A DNA stretch of 64,000 nucleotides, from contig OU612072.1 of assembly GCA_914767715.1 (NCBI GenBank), positions 2,110,001 through 2,174,000 of the forward strand. Reading direction: 5' to 3'. The DNA is from Membranipora membranacea. Lineage: Eukaryota; Bryozoa; Gymnolaemata; Cheilostomatida; Membraniporidae. The position numbers were made by a program, and so were the translations under genes. A model generated the notes under the pieces. The model was not told the origin of the DNA. It was given only the letters and a program-made list of their open reading frames with translations, and searched no databases. Of this stretch, positions 1 through 12,099 are shown one piece after another. Every line of letters starts with the position of its first letter. The first letter of the stretch is position 1.

Positions 1-33
1 TGAATGGCCAGAAATGGTAGAATGGTAGAGAAT

Positions 34-348
34 TGGGGGTCAGAAAAGATTGACTTTCTATGCATCGTTGGAAAGCTGCCAAGCTAATGATTGCCAACAG
101 CTCATCAAAAATATGATTGGGTGGCGTTGCGTTATCAAGGAAATGAAGCCAAAAAGGCTGTCTTTAGCGAAGTGGATGGCTGAGCTGAGCTGTTCAAAAA
201 TTCCTAGCAATCAAATTAGCTCAGCCATCCACTTTCCTTGATAAAATGACGCAAGGTCATTCAACCCAATTTTTTATGAATTTTTATCGATCAGTAGCTG
301 GGCATCTTTCAGACGGTGTATTGAAAGTCAATATTTGCTGACCCCCAT
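34..348. mobile_element. Foldback element inside duplicated unit, copy 1
   Basis: The ends are inverted copies of each other: 'tgggggtcag' at the left and 'ctgacccccat' at the right. The arms continue inward through 'ttgactttc' and 'gttggaaag' to a central stem made of 'ttatcaaggaaa' and 'tttccttgataa'. The centre has 'ggatggctgagctgagctg' against 'ctcagccatcc'. There is no coding capacity, so it is a MITE-like palindromic element. The second copy, at 9612-9928, keeps a longer matching stem. Confidence 0.75.
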
Positions 349-1463
349 GTCTCTAGCTGCTGGAGTAGCAAAAAATGTACTCCCTCATTTAACTTTATTC
401 ATTGAAACCAACATGGGCCCCGTTCTTGCGATTCAAAATCGTCATTGGATGAAAGATAAATGCAATAAAAAGAACATGATAAGCTACATTTATTTTTTGA
501 TATTTTCTTTGCAAATTATATAAATGACCAGACAGACTACAAAAACTGCATAGTCTAAAAAGTTAGGCTAAATGGAAATTTAATCAAGATAATTGATAAA
601 GGAATTTGTTTACACAAAATCTTCATATTTTTTATACTTTCCTATTAACAGTCTGAATAACATTGCAGATCATCCGGTTGGCTGTTTACCAAATAGGATT
701 GATGATATTGCAAAACAGAGTCCAACATATTACCACTACTTTCTAGCCTCAACTCCTACTCATGAAAACCACAAAGTCACAGCAAAGATCAATATTATTT
801 TGGACACATTTATGATAATTTATTCACATCGTTACAAAAGTGGGGCTTGACCTTTTCCCTTGGTTGGGAAACTATAAGGAAAGGTTTCCTTTCCAATACA
901 TTAATTTGTTTGTACCTGGAAAGGCTTAACAGAATGGTAACCATCACTTAATTTAATATCTACTTAATCTAATTTACTAGATCCAAAGATCATAGCAATG
1001 AAATCAGATAACATGTAATAATCGATGACTTCTAAATGACCAATTTTATCAACTAGTTTTACCCATTATGAATAATGGGGTTATGTCTTTCGGAGAAATC
1101 TCCGTTGATTACTTACAGATGAGACCATACTTTTGCAAAGTTTTATATAGGCTATAAAGGAAGCAGATGAGACCTTTTTCTGTAAAAACTCCATGGTTTC
1201 AGCTAACTACAATTGCTCAAATTATTCTGTAATTTAAAAATTTGATATATATGCTGAAATAAAAAAGTATCCATACATCTTAATTTTTTAATACAATTAA
1301 AATTAAATAATAGTATATTAAAATATAAAATGGTGATGAATCACAATGAAATCCAGTGTTAAGAAGGAAGGTGTCTTGAAATATGCAGCTGAATTCTTTT
1401 TGCAAATAAAATCCATATATATATTTATTAAGGCATTGGATTAAATAAGCTCATGTCCATTTA

Positions 1464-1709
1464 TAGTCTTGATACCCTGTGATACCATGTGAGAAACCTT
1501 GGTGTTGCTTGGTTTTTTGGTTCCGGTATCAGTACGGATTCTGATGGGGCACAGGAGCATTTGAGGTCGGATGCTCTTCCTGACACCACGGTGATCCGCC
1601 GGGATTCGAACATGTGTCTTCTCGATTGAAAGACCCATGCCCATAGATTTAAAAACACTGTTTTTAAATCTATGCCCATGCCTTACCCTTTTCACCTCGG
1701 CTGCTCCCT
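1464..1709 (-). mobile_element. tRNA-derived SINE (family A), copy 1
   Basis: On the minus strand the element starts with a tRNA-like head, 'gggagcagccgaggtg', followed by a box-B-like 'gttcgaatccc'. A non-tRNA body follows ('catccgacctcaaatgctcc'). A second copy lies at 11041-11256. This copy is interrupted inside its head by a 33-base hairpin at 1642-1674 flanked by short direct 'atgcc' repeats; copy 2 lacks it. The tRNA head is too altered to be a working tRNA gene. Confidence 0.7.
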
Positions 1710-2599
1710 AAGTTATTGGATTAAATAAAGAATTGTTTTGTATTACAATAACATTTAGTATATACATGTTATTTGGAATCTTTTTTCTGCAATCAATATT
1801 TTCCAGTTGGATTCATATAATATTTGAAATTCATTATTATTATTTCTCTTTATTATAATGATATATTTATAATACTATAAAACATAATAAACATCAAATT
1901 AAATTCGCAGTAAATTTGTGTCCCAAAATGTGGGTCAAGCATAATCTGCCTATGTAATTCTGCTCATTTTGTTTCTATCTTAGTTTCCCTGGCTGCCAGA
2001 CCAAAAAGTGTGATCTGCTCCAATGATAGCTATTTATAAAAAATTACAAATATATGGTCTCATCTGTTCAGCGCCCCCTATAATAAGGGACAACTCCTGA
2101 CACAACCCAATTGTTAAAATAATAATAATTATCACTGCACAGTCCATGGCACTCACTAACCCAGCTCTTTCAATAACTGCATCAATATTTTAATGGTTGC
2201 ATGTTTCAGTTTAGTAATGTGGCATCGCTTGTCCTGACAAGTTTTGTCGTTGGGTGGAGGGGAGTGGGCAACATAACAACAGCAACAGGCTATGATGTGA
2301 CCATGAGTATGAACCATGAATCCAGATCAGTTTTTGAATGGTAAATTAAACAACTAAAAACTTGCTCTAAATTTCAACTTGCTGCGTAAAATTTGATAAA
2401 CTTTGTTTACTGTTTTATAGTGCTAAGGAATTATATACTTTGATGGGCAGATGTATAATTCAGGGTTCAACCAATTGGTTTGAATTGTGCTCGTTGAACT
2501 GTGCTCCAACCTGCCTGCTCACTGAGAGCTGAATGTGGTGGCTGCGCCCTTAAATTGCCTCCATTTCTAATCTTCGGACAGAGAGAGATTATTGTCATT

Positions 2600-4065
2600 C
2601 TGCTTGAGAAACTAGCCTGCCTCTGCATGCATGTCCTCTACGGTCAGTTCTTGGGAATAAACATATTCCTTCACCATCAGTTGCCTGCCCCATTCCTCTA
2701 GAATGGCCCAGACGCTTCATTTTCTGAATCAACAGATATGTCACTAAGATAACATCAGTTATCTGACATTGTTGTCATTGAAATATGTTGCCCTAAACTA
2801 AGGATCATAAATTTAATGACATGTGTTGAATGATGTTAGACAAATTGACTGTTGCTAATAAACTAACTCTGGTTTTGCTATTTGGGGCTTGTATCATTCT
2901 ACAGTCATGGTAGTTATGCAATTTGCAGGATTTGCTTGGATATTTCCTCTCTTATTGCTACATTAATCTCACTTCATATAGCCTGGAATGAATGAATGAC
3001 CGCCCTTATTCAAAAGGAAAGAAATTCTGGCTGAGATTTTTCTTCACTACTTGGGTATTTCCCAAGCATGAGGCTACTTTTCCCAGAGTCTGACTGGAAA
3101 ACTCTCATACCTGGAGCAATATGGTAGGTGGCATGAATAGAAACCAATAGATATTGCAGTTTTAGTGCTCAACTTTATGACTTTTAATATTTAAGAGCAG
3201 ACAACTCCAGCAAGATCCTGCATTGTTCTCAGACTTTCCCCCGCTGGGGGGCTGTCGGGCGGGGGCCAAAGTCTGGGGGCTCAGACTGCGGTCATGGATG
3301 TTTATATGATGAGCATATTATGCAGTCATCGATGAGGTTATGTATTGTTTGTTTTGACAGCAATGTTATATTTTACGTAGGGAGAGCCTTGCCAAAGATT
3401 ATAAAACGTTGGCCATGTAGATATAACCGCATCCACTAGGATAGTGTGTGTAGTCAACAAAGATGTTGATGTTTGACCTATTTAGCTAATATTGTTGAGG
3501 AATTTCTATCAACACTGCGCACTAACAAGACATTGATGTCAAATATCACACACTTTTCTGGGTTAATTTTATGCGAGCATTTTTGATACTGAGCCACCTA
3601 GTGGTTTAATAACAATGTGCATTTTGATGAACTAGTTTCAACGCCTTCATTTCAGCTGAGCTAAGAATAATAAAAAGAAATAATCCAGCTTGCAAAACTA
3701 CCATTATATATTCTCTACAGATATAATGTTTTTTATTGTTGTAGAAGGTATTTTGTGCATTTTGAAGACAAATCAGCAACTAAAATATATATTCTTTCAC
3801 AATAACTCATTATCGTTCAAGAGAGTGTATGATGTAGAAAGATTTTAAGAAGTTTTGTAATCTATTTGCTAGGATCGACGGTGATATGGCTGAAACAGGG
3901 AAATAGAATCAATTTGCTGCAAATGTTCCCATAAGCAAAAAGGCTTATATTATTGTCAATGAAATTGTATAACCTTTGACTTTTGCAGATTAATGAGGCA
4001 AGGCAGTTAAAAGGAAACATAGTTGTGTTTGCAATAGAATAATATGTCAGTATAGATGTTTTGTT
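2600..4065. other. Intergenic, no gene seen
   Basis: AT-rich sequence without a supportable gene. The one notable patch is a G/C-rich imperfect hairpin near 3230-3275, where 'agactttcccccgc' faces 'gcgggggccaaagtct'. Confidence 0.6.
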
Positions 4066-4069
4066 GTAT

Positions 4070-4075
4070 TTTATT
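4070..4075 (-). promoter_or_regulatory. Polyadenylation signal of cysteine-rich peptide gene
   Basis: AATAAA on the minus strand, 67 bases beyond the stop codon at 4142. It is the first canonical signal downstream of the small secreted peptide gene. Confidence 0.6.
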
Positions 4076-4141
4076 GAGGTTGATCATTGTTTGAGTTACA
4101 ATACACAATATGCAATGGAGATATTCACCAACAACATAATG

Positions 4142-4938
4142 TTATTTGTCACCACGTGCCATCATTGGACAACAGACATGGACATCACCACAATGACGCT
4201 TTTTCCTATCGAGACCACGGCTACCTACTGAACCAGGTCCAATTCCACCGCAGCCGCCGCATGATTCCCTGTAGCTGTAACAACCCATCATATTTGTTTG
4301 ACCTTTGCGGAATCCAGGGCGACAACCACATGCGAATTGTTGACCGGATGCTGTAAAAAGAAATTAATTACACTCAATAAAGAAAATGGCCTTTGTTATG
4401 TTATGCTTCATTTTTGCATCCATATTATCAATAGTTAGTAATTTCGATGGTGATTCAGATAAGACTCACCTGGATATGGAAACCCGAGAGTTAGAATCAG
4501 CACAGCAACAGTGAACCCCAATCTATCCAAAAAAAAGAAAAGAATAGTAGTAAAACAATGGAATGCGAGGAATACGTAATGTATTATTCTATGATACCGC
4601 ATACTGGTAATAGACATATGGAGAGACAAAGATGGTATGGAGTTCTCGTCAAATTTTTAACTTCAACTTAAAACTTGACTAAACGTAAATTTCAAGGGAC
4701 CATCTGCGATTGTGATCCAGCTGACAAGAATGCCCCATAGGAACCACATTAAAATTTATTTGAGACAGCCATTTAACAACAAAAACTAAATTGGTCACCA
4801 AATGCTACAATGTTGGATATTTGTATTGAAGTGAACATTCTAAGACAGGAAGCAGTTTTGTTTTAAATTAACCAATACAAATTATATCAAATTATTCTAA
4901 CCTCAACTGATCTAGTGCACTTACATGAAAAAATTCAT
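4142..4938 (-). CDS. Small secreted cysteine-rich peptide (91 aa, three exons)
   Basis: Minus-strand exons are 4925-4938, 4470-4522 and 4142-4350, with GT-AG borders and closing phases (14+53+209 nt). The product has a hydrophobic signal peptide (residues 1 to about 23). The mature part has eight cysteines at 30, 32, 46, 53, 56, 76, 82 and 83, rich in Gly/Arg between them. RKKR at 71-74 is a furin-type site that would release a 17-residue tail containing three cysteines and an RGD at 88-90. A TATA box lies about 95 bases upstream of the ATG and a poly(A) signal downstream. I do not recognise the cysteine pattern. A secreted host-defence or signalling peptide is possible, but that is inference. 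The 14-base first coding exon was chosen because it gives the ATG, a good donor and a coherent signal peptide. Confidence 0.72.
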
Positions 4939-5027
4939 TGTCGACAATTGCGGTAGCTGTGGATGAAAAGCTGTAGTTGTAGTCTTCAATTGAATAGTCA
5001 CTGATTTCCTAAGTTCAATAGTCCCTG

Positions 5028-5033
5028 TTTATA
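5028..5033 (-). promoter_or_regulatory. TATA box of cysteine-rich peptide gene
   Basis: On the minus strand 'ctatataaacaggg' lies about 95 bases upstream of the start codon at 4938. Spacing suits a short 5' leader. The same leader is recognisable before the related sequence at 13102, where the TATA motif has become 'gatgtaac'. Confidence 0.6.
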
Positions 5034-5039
5034 TAGCAT

Positions 5040-7175
5040 GAAAATGCAACATCATCGAGCTTAATTAGAGTTTCCTAGTCTCTCTGATTCATGAGGAACA
5101 AGTTTGATGGATGGATTGTATGGATTGGTATCTTCATAGAGTAACAATGAAAGCATAAACCTATTTAAGTGACAATTTTTGCTGAGTGTAGAAAAGTGAT
5201 TGATGGCCGACATGAACTTGAGCTAAATATTTATTACACCATCTCCATGTTCTCACAGCTAATGGTGCATAGTAGGGGCATCGCGTACACAATTGATTAG
5301 GGGGGAAATCTCAGAATTGTTTGCTACATAACACTACATAGTGAGATACTTTTACACACAACCTGTAGTAATTGAAATGTTATTACACCCAACCAAGGCT
5401 TCCTGCACTGATCATTACTGAGTCATCATCCTAATTACTGAATGTTATTCTCAGCTGTTTTTATTCCAGTCATTGTCTCCTCCAGCCAGTACAATAGCAC
5501 ACTATTTAAGTTGTAAGTTGGAAAAGGTGGCTTGCAAACATTGCAATAGATCTGGGAACTGGTGTGTTCTGGGCTGTCGCTGACACATAATCGGAAAACC
5601 CTGACTGGCATTCTGGGATGCCATCGGCTTAGCTGGAAAACCCATGACTGGTGTTATTCAACTACCTTCTCGAGCACACAATCATACAGATTGTTTACAA
5701 GCCATTACTACTAACATGCTCACCTAACTGACCTAACTAGGTTACTTACTTGCCACTCTTGGTACCCATATCGAGTTCATACAAAGGGTTTACAGGCCAT
5801 TACTTTTCACCAGCTCAATCTATCTGACCTAACAAGGTTACACACTAATCATACAGCATTGGTATCCATTCCAATCATTCTCTCACCTGGACATACTGAC
5901 TGACAAACTCAGCATCTATCTCTCTGGTCAATATTATATACATCTAAACCTTATTGCATACTGATATAAACCTTAGCATTGGGCTAAGTTGAACCACCTT
6001 GTATTAGCATCCAACCACGTATCACACATTGGTGAAAGTTTTTTTTGGTAGGTCAAATTATATTCATACTAGAAATGCCGCGATCATAAATGCAACAACA
6101 CTTCAGGGGTGTTGATAACATACACTCAGGTTGTCGATTGAGTTTATGATGGATGGCCAATTGGCAGTGACATAATAAGAGCAAATGAAAATGGCTGTCC
6201 TTTCCATACCACCTATGAGGTAGACAGCCTGAGTATCGTTGTCCTATTATGTGGCAGGCTTCCCCCCACAATTTTTCTCGGTGATAACAGCCATAGAATA
6301 TAGCGCAGCAAACAACTTTGGAGGCCTACAGGCCAATAGCAATCTCCACCTGCTTGGTGGATAGCTTATTGTGATATAAAATAGAGTATAAATAGTGAGG
6401 TGTGAAAATAGAGTAGAAGGTTAGAGTCTAGATTACTAGCCACAGTCCCTGGCATGAATGTTAATTGTGTGTCGGATGACCATACACTTTTGGAGGACTG
6501 GATGCTCAGAATAATCATCTGCTTCGTGGATGATTATCAAGGTATAACAAGCTATAAAAATAGATTGAAAAAGCTGAGTTTTTTTTGCCTGATATGTGGA
6601 GTTGGAATAAATCTGAAATGAGAAAATTAAAAGCTTACCTTAATCATTCATCTCCGATTAAATAATATCCATTTTTGAAGAACACTGTACACCAATGTTA
6701 GACCAATCTCAATATGGTGGTGAGTTTAATTGTACTCTTTTTTATTATTCATTTTTGGCACGATAAAGTAGATAAGATAATTAATTGTAGGGAATGAATT
6801 AGATAACCATTGAATGGTATAAATGTGGCAACATGGGAAACTCTAATGGCAGCACATTTACGTCTCCATCACTGCAGAATCAGTTTGAGCAATGTTAACT
6901 GATCAACATATCAAAAACTACGACGCATGTCTATGTCTACGCTTATTGATCATAGCTATTTTTTATCTTTGTTACAGTTACAAACAACAACAATTTTACA
7001 GTGCCTAACATAGTACAAACTCACCCCATTGCTCGGTTTCAACATCACTATACCACAATTAATTGTAAGTGGTTTTACATCTACATTTAATTTATTACCC
7101 TGTAATGTTTGAAACCAAGATTGCATATCTTTTGGCAAAACTGAAATATTATTCTTTTTAATTTCCGGGACAGTT
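5040..7175. other. Intergenic, no gene seen
   Basis: There is no open frame with recognisable protein character. Around 5690-5850 a segment of roughly 110 bases is loosely repeated ('gtttacaagccattac' / 'gtttacaggccattac', each followed by 'ctgacctaac'). Confidence 0.6.
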
Positions 7176-7180
7176 TTAGA

Positions 7181-7452
7181 GGTTGATTAAAAGGTTGATT
7201 AAAATCCGATGTCTTATCACTCGCCTATCTTGAGGCATGGGCGGCGAAATATTATTGCCTTATTGGCGAGGCCGCAATATCTGCGCCAATTTGCTCTCTG
7301 TTTGCAGGCCGGTCGGAGCACATCTGGGGGACCAACCAATCCCCAGTAGAAGATGGACTGCAGTGGGATTCGAACCCACGACCTTCAACACTTGCGTGTT
7401 GAAGTCCGGCGCTCTTACCAACTGAGCCACCTCCTACTCCTACTCCTACTCA
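7181..7452 (-). mobile_element. tRNA-derived SINE (family B), copy 1
   Basis: On the minus strand a tRNA-like head ('ggtggctcagttggtaagag', then 'gggttcgaatcccac') is joined to a body with 'ggtccccc' and 'ccgacc'. It ends in a repeated tail unit, 'aatcaacctttt'. Homologous copies are at 53279-53502 and 62958-63226. In the anticodon-arm region the head has a perfect hairpin, 'cttcaacac' gcaa 'gtgttgaag', which does not fit a normal tRNA, so I call it a SINE and not a tRNA gene. Confidence 0.8.
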
Positions 7453-7454
7453 TA

Positions 7455-9220
7455 GGTTTTGACCAAATGGCTTTGAAGACCTGCTGTATAAAGAGTTGAT
7501 TAATTTGAATTGTTAGATTACCAAATGAACTCAACGCCACCCTTCGAATAAGGAAAAGTATTTGGCACCGCAAAGTCCGATAAATATAATTCTAACGTAT
7601 TACACATATTCAGTTCACTTAACCCTGACAGCTTTATGATGTGCACTGGTTTTAAAGGTGGTGAGAGACAGCCTGTGCCATAAAGTAATACGAACTTTGA
7701 AGTGAAATCATCATTGCATAGTTTCCTCAAGGAGATGATCGATATTTATTTTACAGCCACAGCCAACCCTGGTGATAGCTATACAAGGAACAGTTTCACG
7801 CATAATCCTTGTTATCCAAATCAGTGGGAGGTGGTTTATCCATCATCACTCTTGTTAAAGGGTTGAGGAAATATACATCAATGAGCGATGATGTAGCATT
7901 TGAGCACACACCAGCAACAGAGGCTAAATAGATAAAGCCTACTATAAATAGTCATAGGGTATTCATACAAATTTGGCTGTAATATTTGTCAAATTATTTT
8001 TCTGTAATTTCTGATGTCAAGAAAAAATGCCTTATGTCATTACAAAAAACAGTCCAGATAAAGTTTATCATGAACGAAAAATATATTACTAAATTTATGA
8101 AAACTTATCCATATTGACTTGTAATAATATGTTTTCAATGTGTTTTCTCTTTATTAGAACATAATTTGAGTTAGTTTGCTTATCTTTGAAAACGCTTCGC
8201 TGCCCTAAGCAAGAATTATTATACTCAGCATAATATCAAAGATGGTCATCAATAGATCATTCCTTCCTTGGCTTTTCTTCAAAAAATTGATACAATTACT
8301 TCAATCGGCTCCCTCAATATACAATATATTTCCGTCACAAGATATCAACAGGTGATCTAATGCGCTCATCAGCCTTGGAGGCTATGCCAAAACCTTGCCA
8401 TGGGTAGTTTAAATTAGGTTTTGCATTATCCATTGAATGGAATTGCTAAGCAATCACCTGGACATATCTGCGTATTTAAATTAGATATCTGCATGCAGAA
8501 TCATCACATTACGAACGATACATCATTGTATTGATACATTCAGAAACTTCAGATTCTCCTGAGATAAATAAAGCTTTTTGGTAGAAAAAAAAGATTTTTT
8601 TCTGCCCTTCTAACATTCTCCTTGTCTTGGCAATCAGTCCCAAGACATGAAAAATAATCAGGTCAACTGAATAAAAAGTTGCCCTCCCTCAACCAACTAA
8701 GGAAACTTATTGGTATGGAAAACTTAGAACTAATGTTCACAGCCAATGATAGGCTTTTATGTTACTCACATATTTTTTCCTTTAATCTGACAACCGGTCA
8801 CCACGCCGGTCTTGAAAGAAACTAAGTCTGTCAATTTCCCTCCCACCTCCCTATCACTAACCTATGTCGTCCGTTGTGGAAATTCTAACAATTTCCTGAC
8901 GATGGTGTTCATTTGTTCGTCAATTCTGCACCAGATTAACAACATCTAATACTATGGCAAGTACCCTGTCTGCCAAACAACATAAAAAGTGGCGTTGATT
9001 GTCACTTTCGGTTACAAATGCGTGAAGCGCCCCTTATTTTTTTCCCCTATAATGTGTTACATTGTAAGAAAGAAAAAAAGACTTTTATAGTTACATTTGA
9101 TATTCCTGGATAAACAAAATCTTCCAAACTTGCATTGCAAATTTAACAACCACATCCAGTACTACACACACTCACACAGCCAGTCAGCTTATATAACTGG
9201 AGTCAATAGAAAAAATATTA
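7455..9220. other. Intergenic, no gene seen
   Basis: No supportable coding region, RNA gene or clear repeat was found in this AT-rich stretch. Confidence 0.55.
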
Positions 9221-9224
9221 TTAT

Positions 9225-9600
9225 TGTTTTGTTCAAGCACTGGGGAGACCATATTTCAAATCAAAAAAATTATCAAGAAAAAATTTGAGGGCTTATTTAC
9301 ATTTCGTCGTCATATTTATTTACTAACATCAATTTTGACTATGCTAACCTACTGTATAGAAGCTTGGGGCAATGTCTTCGATACAAATTTGAAGAAAATA
9401 CATCTGATCCATAAAAAGATGTTGCAAATGAACACCTTTTGATGAGCACCCGACACCATTCTTTCTAGGAGCCAACATGTTGTTAAACCAACAGATTTAC
9501 AAACAAAAAATTCCAGACTGCCAACGTATGGAACAGCCTTCCTGATACCGTGACGGCAGTTGGTTCCACGGGAACGTTCCGAATGGCCAGAAATGGTAGA
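9225..9600 (+). pseudogene. Fragment of a non-LTR retrotransposon (LINE) reverse transcriptase C-terminus
   Basis: The frame starting near 9224 reads through LTYCIEAWGN followed by a helix ending in HKK. This matches the thumb region of LINE reverse transcriptases (YxIExWGN then QKK). A shifted frame continues with EHPTPFF and then NVWNSLPD near 9525-9560, the usual LINE terminal motif. It is broken by stops and frameshifts and has no catalytic YxDD region, so it is a dead 3' fragment. It abuts the second copy of the 2.5-kb unit. Confidence 0.7.
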
Positions 9601-9611
9601 ATGGTAGAGAA

Positions 9612-9928
9612 ATGGGGGTCAGCAAAGATTGACTTTCTATGCATCGTTGGAAAGCTGGCAAGCTAATGATTGCCAAAAGCTCATCAAAAATATGATTGGG
9701 TGACGTTGCGTCATTTTATCAAGGAAATGAAGCCGAAAAGGCTGTTTTTAGCGAAGTGGATGGCTGAGCTGAGCTGAGCTGTTTAAAAATTCCTAGCAAT
9801 CAAATTAGCTCAGCCATCCACTTTCCTTGATAAAATGACGCAAGGTCATTTTTTATGAACTTTTATCGATCAGTAGCTCGACATCTTTCCAACGGTGTAA
9901 AGAAAGTCAATATTTGCTGACCCCCATG
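9612..9928. mobile_element. Foldback element inside duplicated unit, copy 2
   Basis: Long imperfect palindrome with ends 'atgggggtcag' and 'ctgacccccat'. Arms of more than 100 bases pair, including 'gcgtcattttatcaagg' against 'ccttgataaaatgacgc'. The loop carries three tandem 'gagct' steps here against two in copy 1. Confidence 0.78.
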
Positions 9929-11040
9929 TCTCTACCTGCTGGAGTAGCAAAAAATGTAACCCCTCATTTAACTTTATACATCGAAGCCAGCATGGGCCCC
10001 GTTCTTGCGATTCAAAATCGTCATTGGATGAAAGATAAATGCAATAAAAAGAACATGATAAGCTACATTTATCTTTTGTTATTTTTCTTTGCAAATTATA
10101 TAAATGACCAGACAGACTACAAAAACTGCATAGTCTAAAAAGTTAGGCTAAATGGAAATTTAATCAAGATAATTGATAAAGGAATTTGTTTACACAAAAT
10201 CTTCATATTTTTTATACTTTCCTATTAACAGTCTGAATAACATTGCAGATCATCAGGTTGGCTGTTTACCAAATAAGATTGATGATATTGCAAAACAGAG
10301 TCCAACATATTACCACTACTTTCTTGCCTCAACTCCTACTCATGAAAACCACAAAGCCACAGCAAAGATCAATATTATTTTGGACACATTTATGATAATT
10401 TATTCACATCGTTACAAGAGTGGGGCTTGACCCTTTTCCCTTGGTTGGGAAACTATAAGGAAAGGTTTCCTTTCCAATACATTAATTTGTTTGTACCAGG
10501 AAAGGCTAAATAGACTGGTTACCATCACTTAATTTAATATCTAATTTACTAGATCCTTGTGTAATCAAAGATCATAGCAATGAAATCAGATAACAGGAAA
10601 TAATCGATGACTTCTAAATGACCAATTTTATCAACTAGTTTTACCCACTATGAATAATGGGGTTATGTTTTTCGGAGTAATCTCCCTTGATTATTTGCAG
10701 ATGAGACCATATTTTTGCAAAGTTTTATATAGGCTATAAAGGAAGCAGATGAGACCTTTTCTGCAAAAACTCCATGGTTTCAGCTAACTACAATTGATCA
10801 AATTATTCTGGAATTTAAAAATTTGATATATATGCTAAAATAAAAAAGTATCCATATATCTTAATTTTTTAATACAATTAAAATTAAATAATAGTATATT
10901 AAAATATAAATCTTGATCAATCACAATGAAATCCAGTGTTAAGAAGGAGGGTGTCTTGAAATATGCAGCTGAATTATTTTTGCAAATAAAATCCATATAT
11001 ATATTAAGGTATTGGATTAAATAAGCTCACTTCCATTTAT

Positions 11041-11256
11041 AGTCTTGATACCCTGTGATACCGTGTGAGAAACCTTGATGTTGCTTGGTTGTTTGGTTCC
11101 GGTATCAGTACGGTTCTACGGACCGGATTCTGATGGGGCACAGGAGCAGTTGAGGTCGGATGCTCTTCCTGATACCACGGTGATCCGCCTGAAATCGAAC
11201 ATGTATCCTCTCGATTGAAAGACCCATGCCTTACCCTCTTCACCACGGCCGCTCCC
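11041..11256 (-). mobile_element. tRNA-derived SINE (family A), copy 2
   Basis: Minus-strand head 'gggagcggccgtggtg', a degraded box B ('gttcgatttcagg'), then the same body as the copy at 1464-1709. It lacks the 33-base hairpin insertion found in copy 1. Confidence 0.7.
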
Positions 11257-12099
11257 TAAGTTATTAGATTAAATATACAATTGTTTTGTATTACAATAAC
11301 ATTTAGTATAAACATGTTATTCAGATTTTTTTTTCTGCAATCAATATTTTCAAGTTGGATTCATACAATACTTGAAATTCATTATTATTATTTCTCTTTA
11401 TTTTAATGATATATTTATAATACTATATAACATTATAAATATCAAATTTAATTCGCAGCAAATTTGTGTCATTCTGCTCATTTTGTTTCTATCTTAGTTT
11501 CCCTGGCTGCCAGACCAAAAAGTGTGAACTGCTCCAATGATAGCTATATTATAAAAAATGTACAAATTTATGGTCTCATCTGTTCAGCGCCACCTATAAT
11601 AAGGGACAACTCCTGACACAACCCATTTGATAGAATAATAATTATCACCGCACAGTCCATGGCACTCACTAACCCAGCTCTTTCAATAACCGCATTAATA
11701 TTTTGATGGTTGCATGTTTCAGTTTAGAAATGTGGCATCGCCTGTCTTGACAAGTTTTGTTTTTGGGTGGAGAGGAGTGGACAACATAACAACAGCAACA
11801 GGCTATGATGTGACCATGAATATGAACCATGAATCCAGATCAGTTTTTGAATGGTAAATTAAACAACTAAAAACTTGCTCTGAATTTCAACTTGCTGCGT
11901 AAAATTGGATAAAGTTTGTTTACTGCCTTACAGTGCTAAGGAATTATATACTTTGATGGGCAGATGTATAATTCAGGGTTCACCAATTGGTTTTAATTGT
12001 GCTCGTTGAACTGTGCTCCGAACTGCCTGCTAACTGAGAGCTGAATATGGTGGCTGCGCCCTTAAATCACCTTCATTTCTTATCTTCGGACAGAGAGAG

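Larger units (their letters stand above)
1..2592. repeat. Large duplicated unit, copy 1 (may start before the window)
   Basis: This stretch matches about 9583-12095 in the same orientation almost throughout, with scattered substitutions and small indels. It opens with the same 'gaatggccagaaatggtag' and ends after 'cttcggacagagagagatt'. It contains a foldback element at 34-348 and a tRNA-derived SINE at 1464-1709. No flanking terminal repeats are visible because the window begins at or inside the left edge. Short open frames inside it, for example at 593-850, are kept in both copies but differ by both silent and replacement changes and look like no known protein. I see no gene here. It is either an unclassified transposon or a local duplication. 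Confidence 0.85.
9583..12095. repeat. Large duplicated unit, copy 2
   Basis: Direct repeat of 1-2592. Its left edge follows a LINE fragment. Its right edge is where similarity stops after 'cggacagagagagatt', just before a run of C at about 12109-12121. It contains the better-preserved foldback element (9612-9928) and the uninterrupted SINE A copy (11041-11256). No protein-coding gene is supported. Confidence 0.85.

Noticed and set aside
593-850. 85-codon frame conserved in both copies of the 2.5-kb unit (also 10173-10430)
   Set aside because: It lacks an ATG at its start; the few differences are not biased to silent positions, and conservation follows from the duplication.
7360-7440. Functional tRNA gene
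   Set aside because: The anticodon arm is replaced by a long hairpin, and the same sequence recurs in three elements with a shared non-tRNA body and tail.
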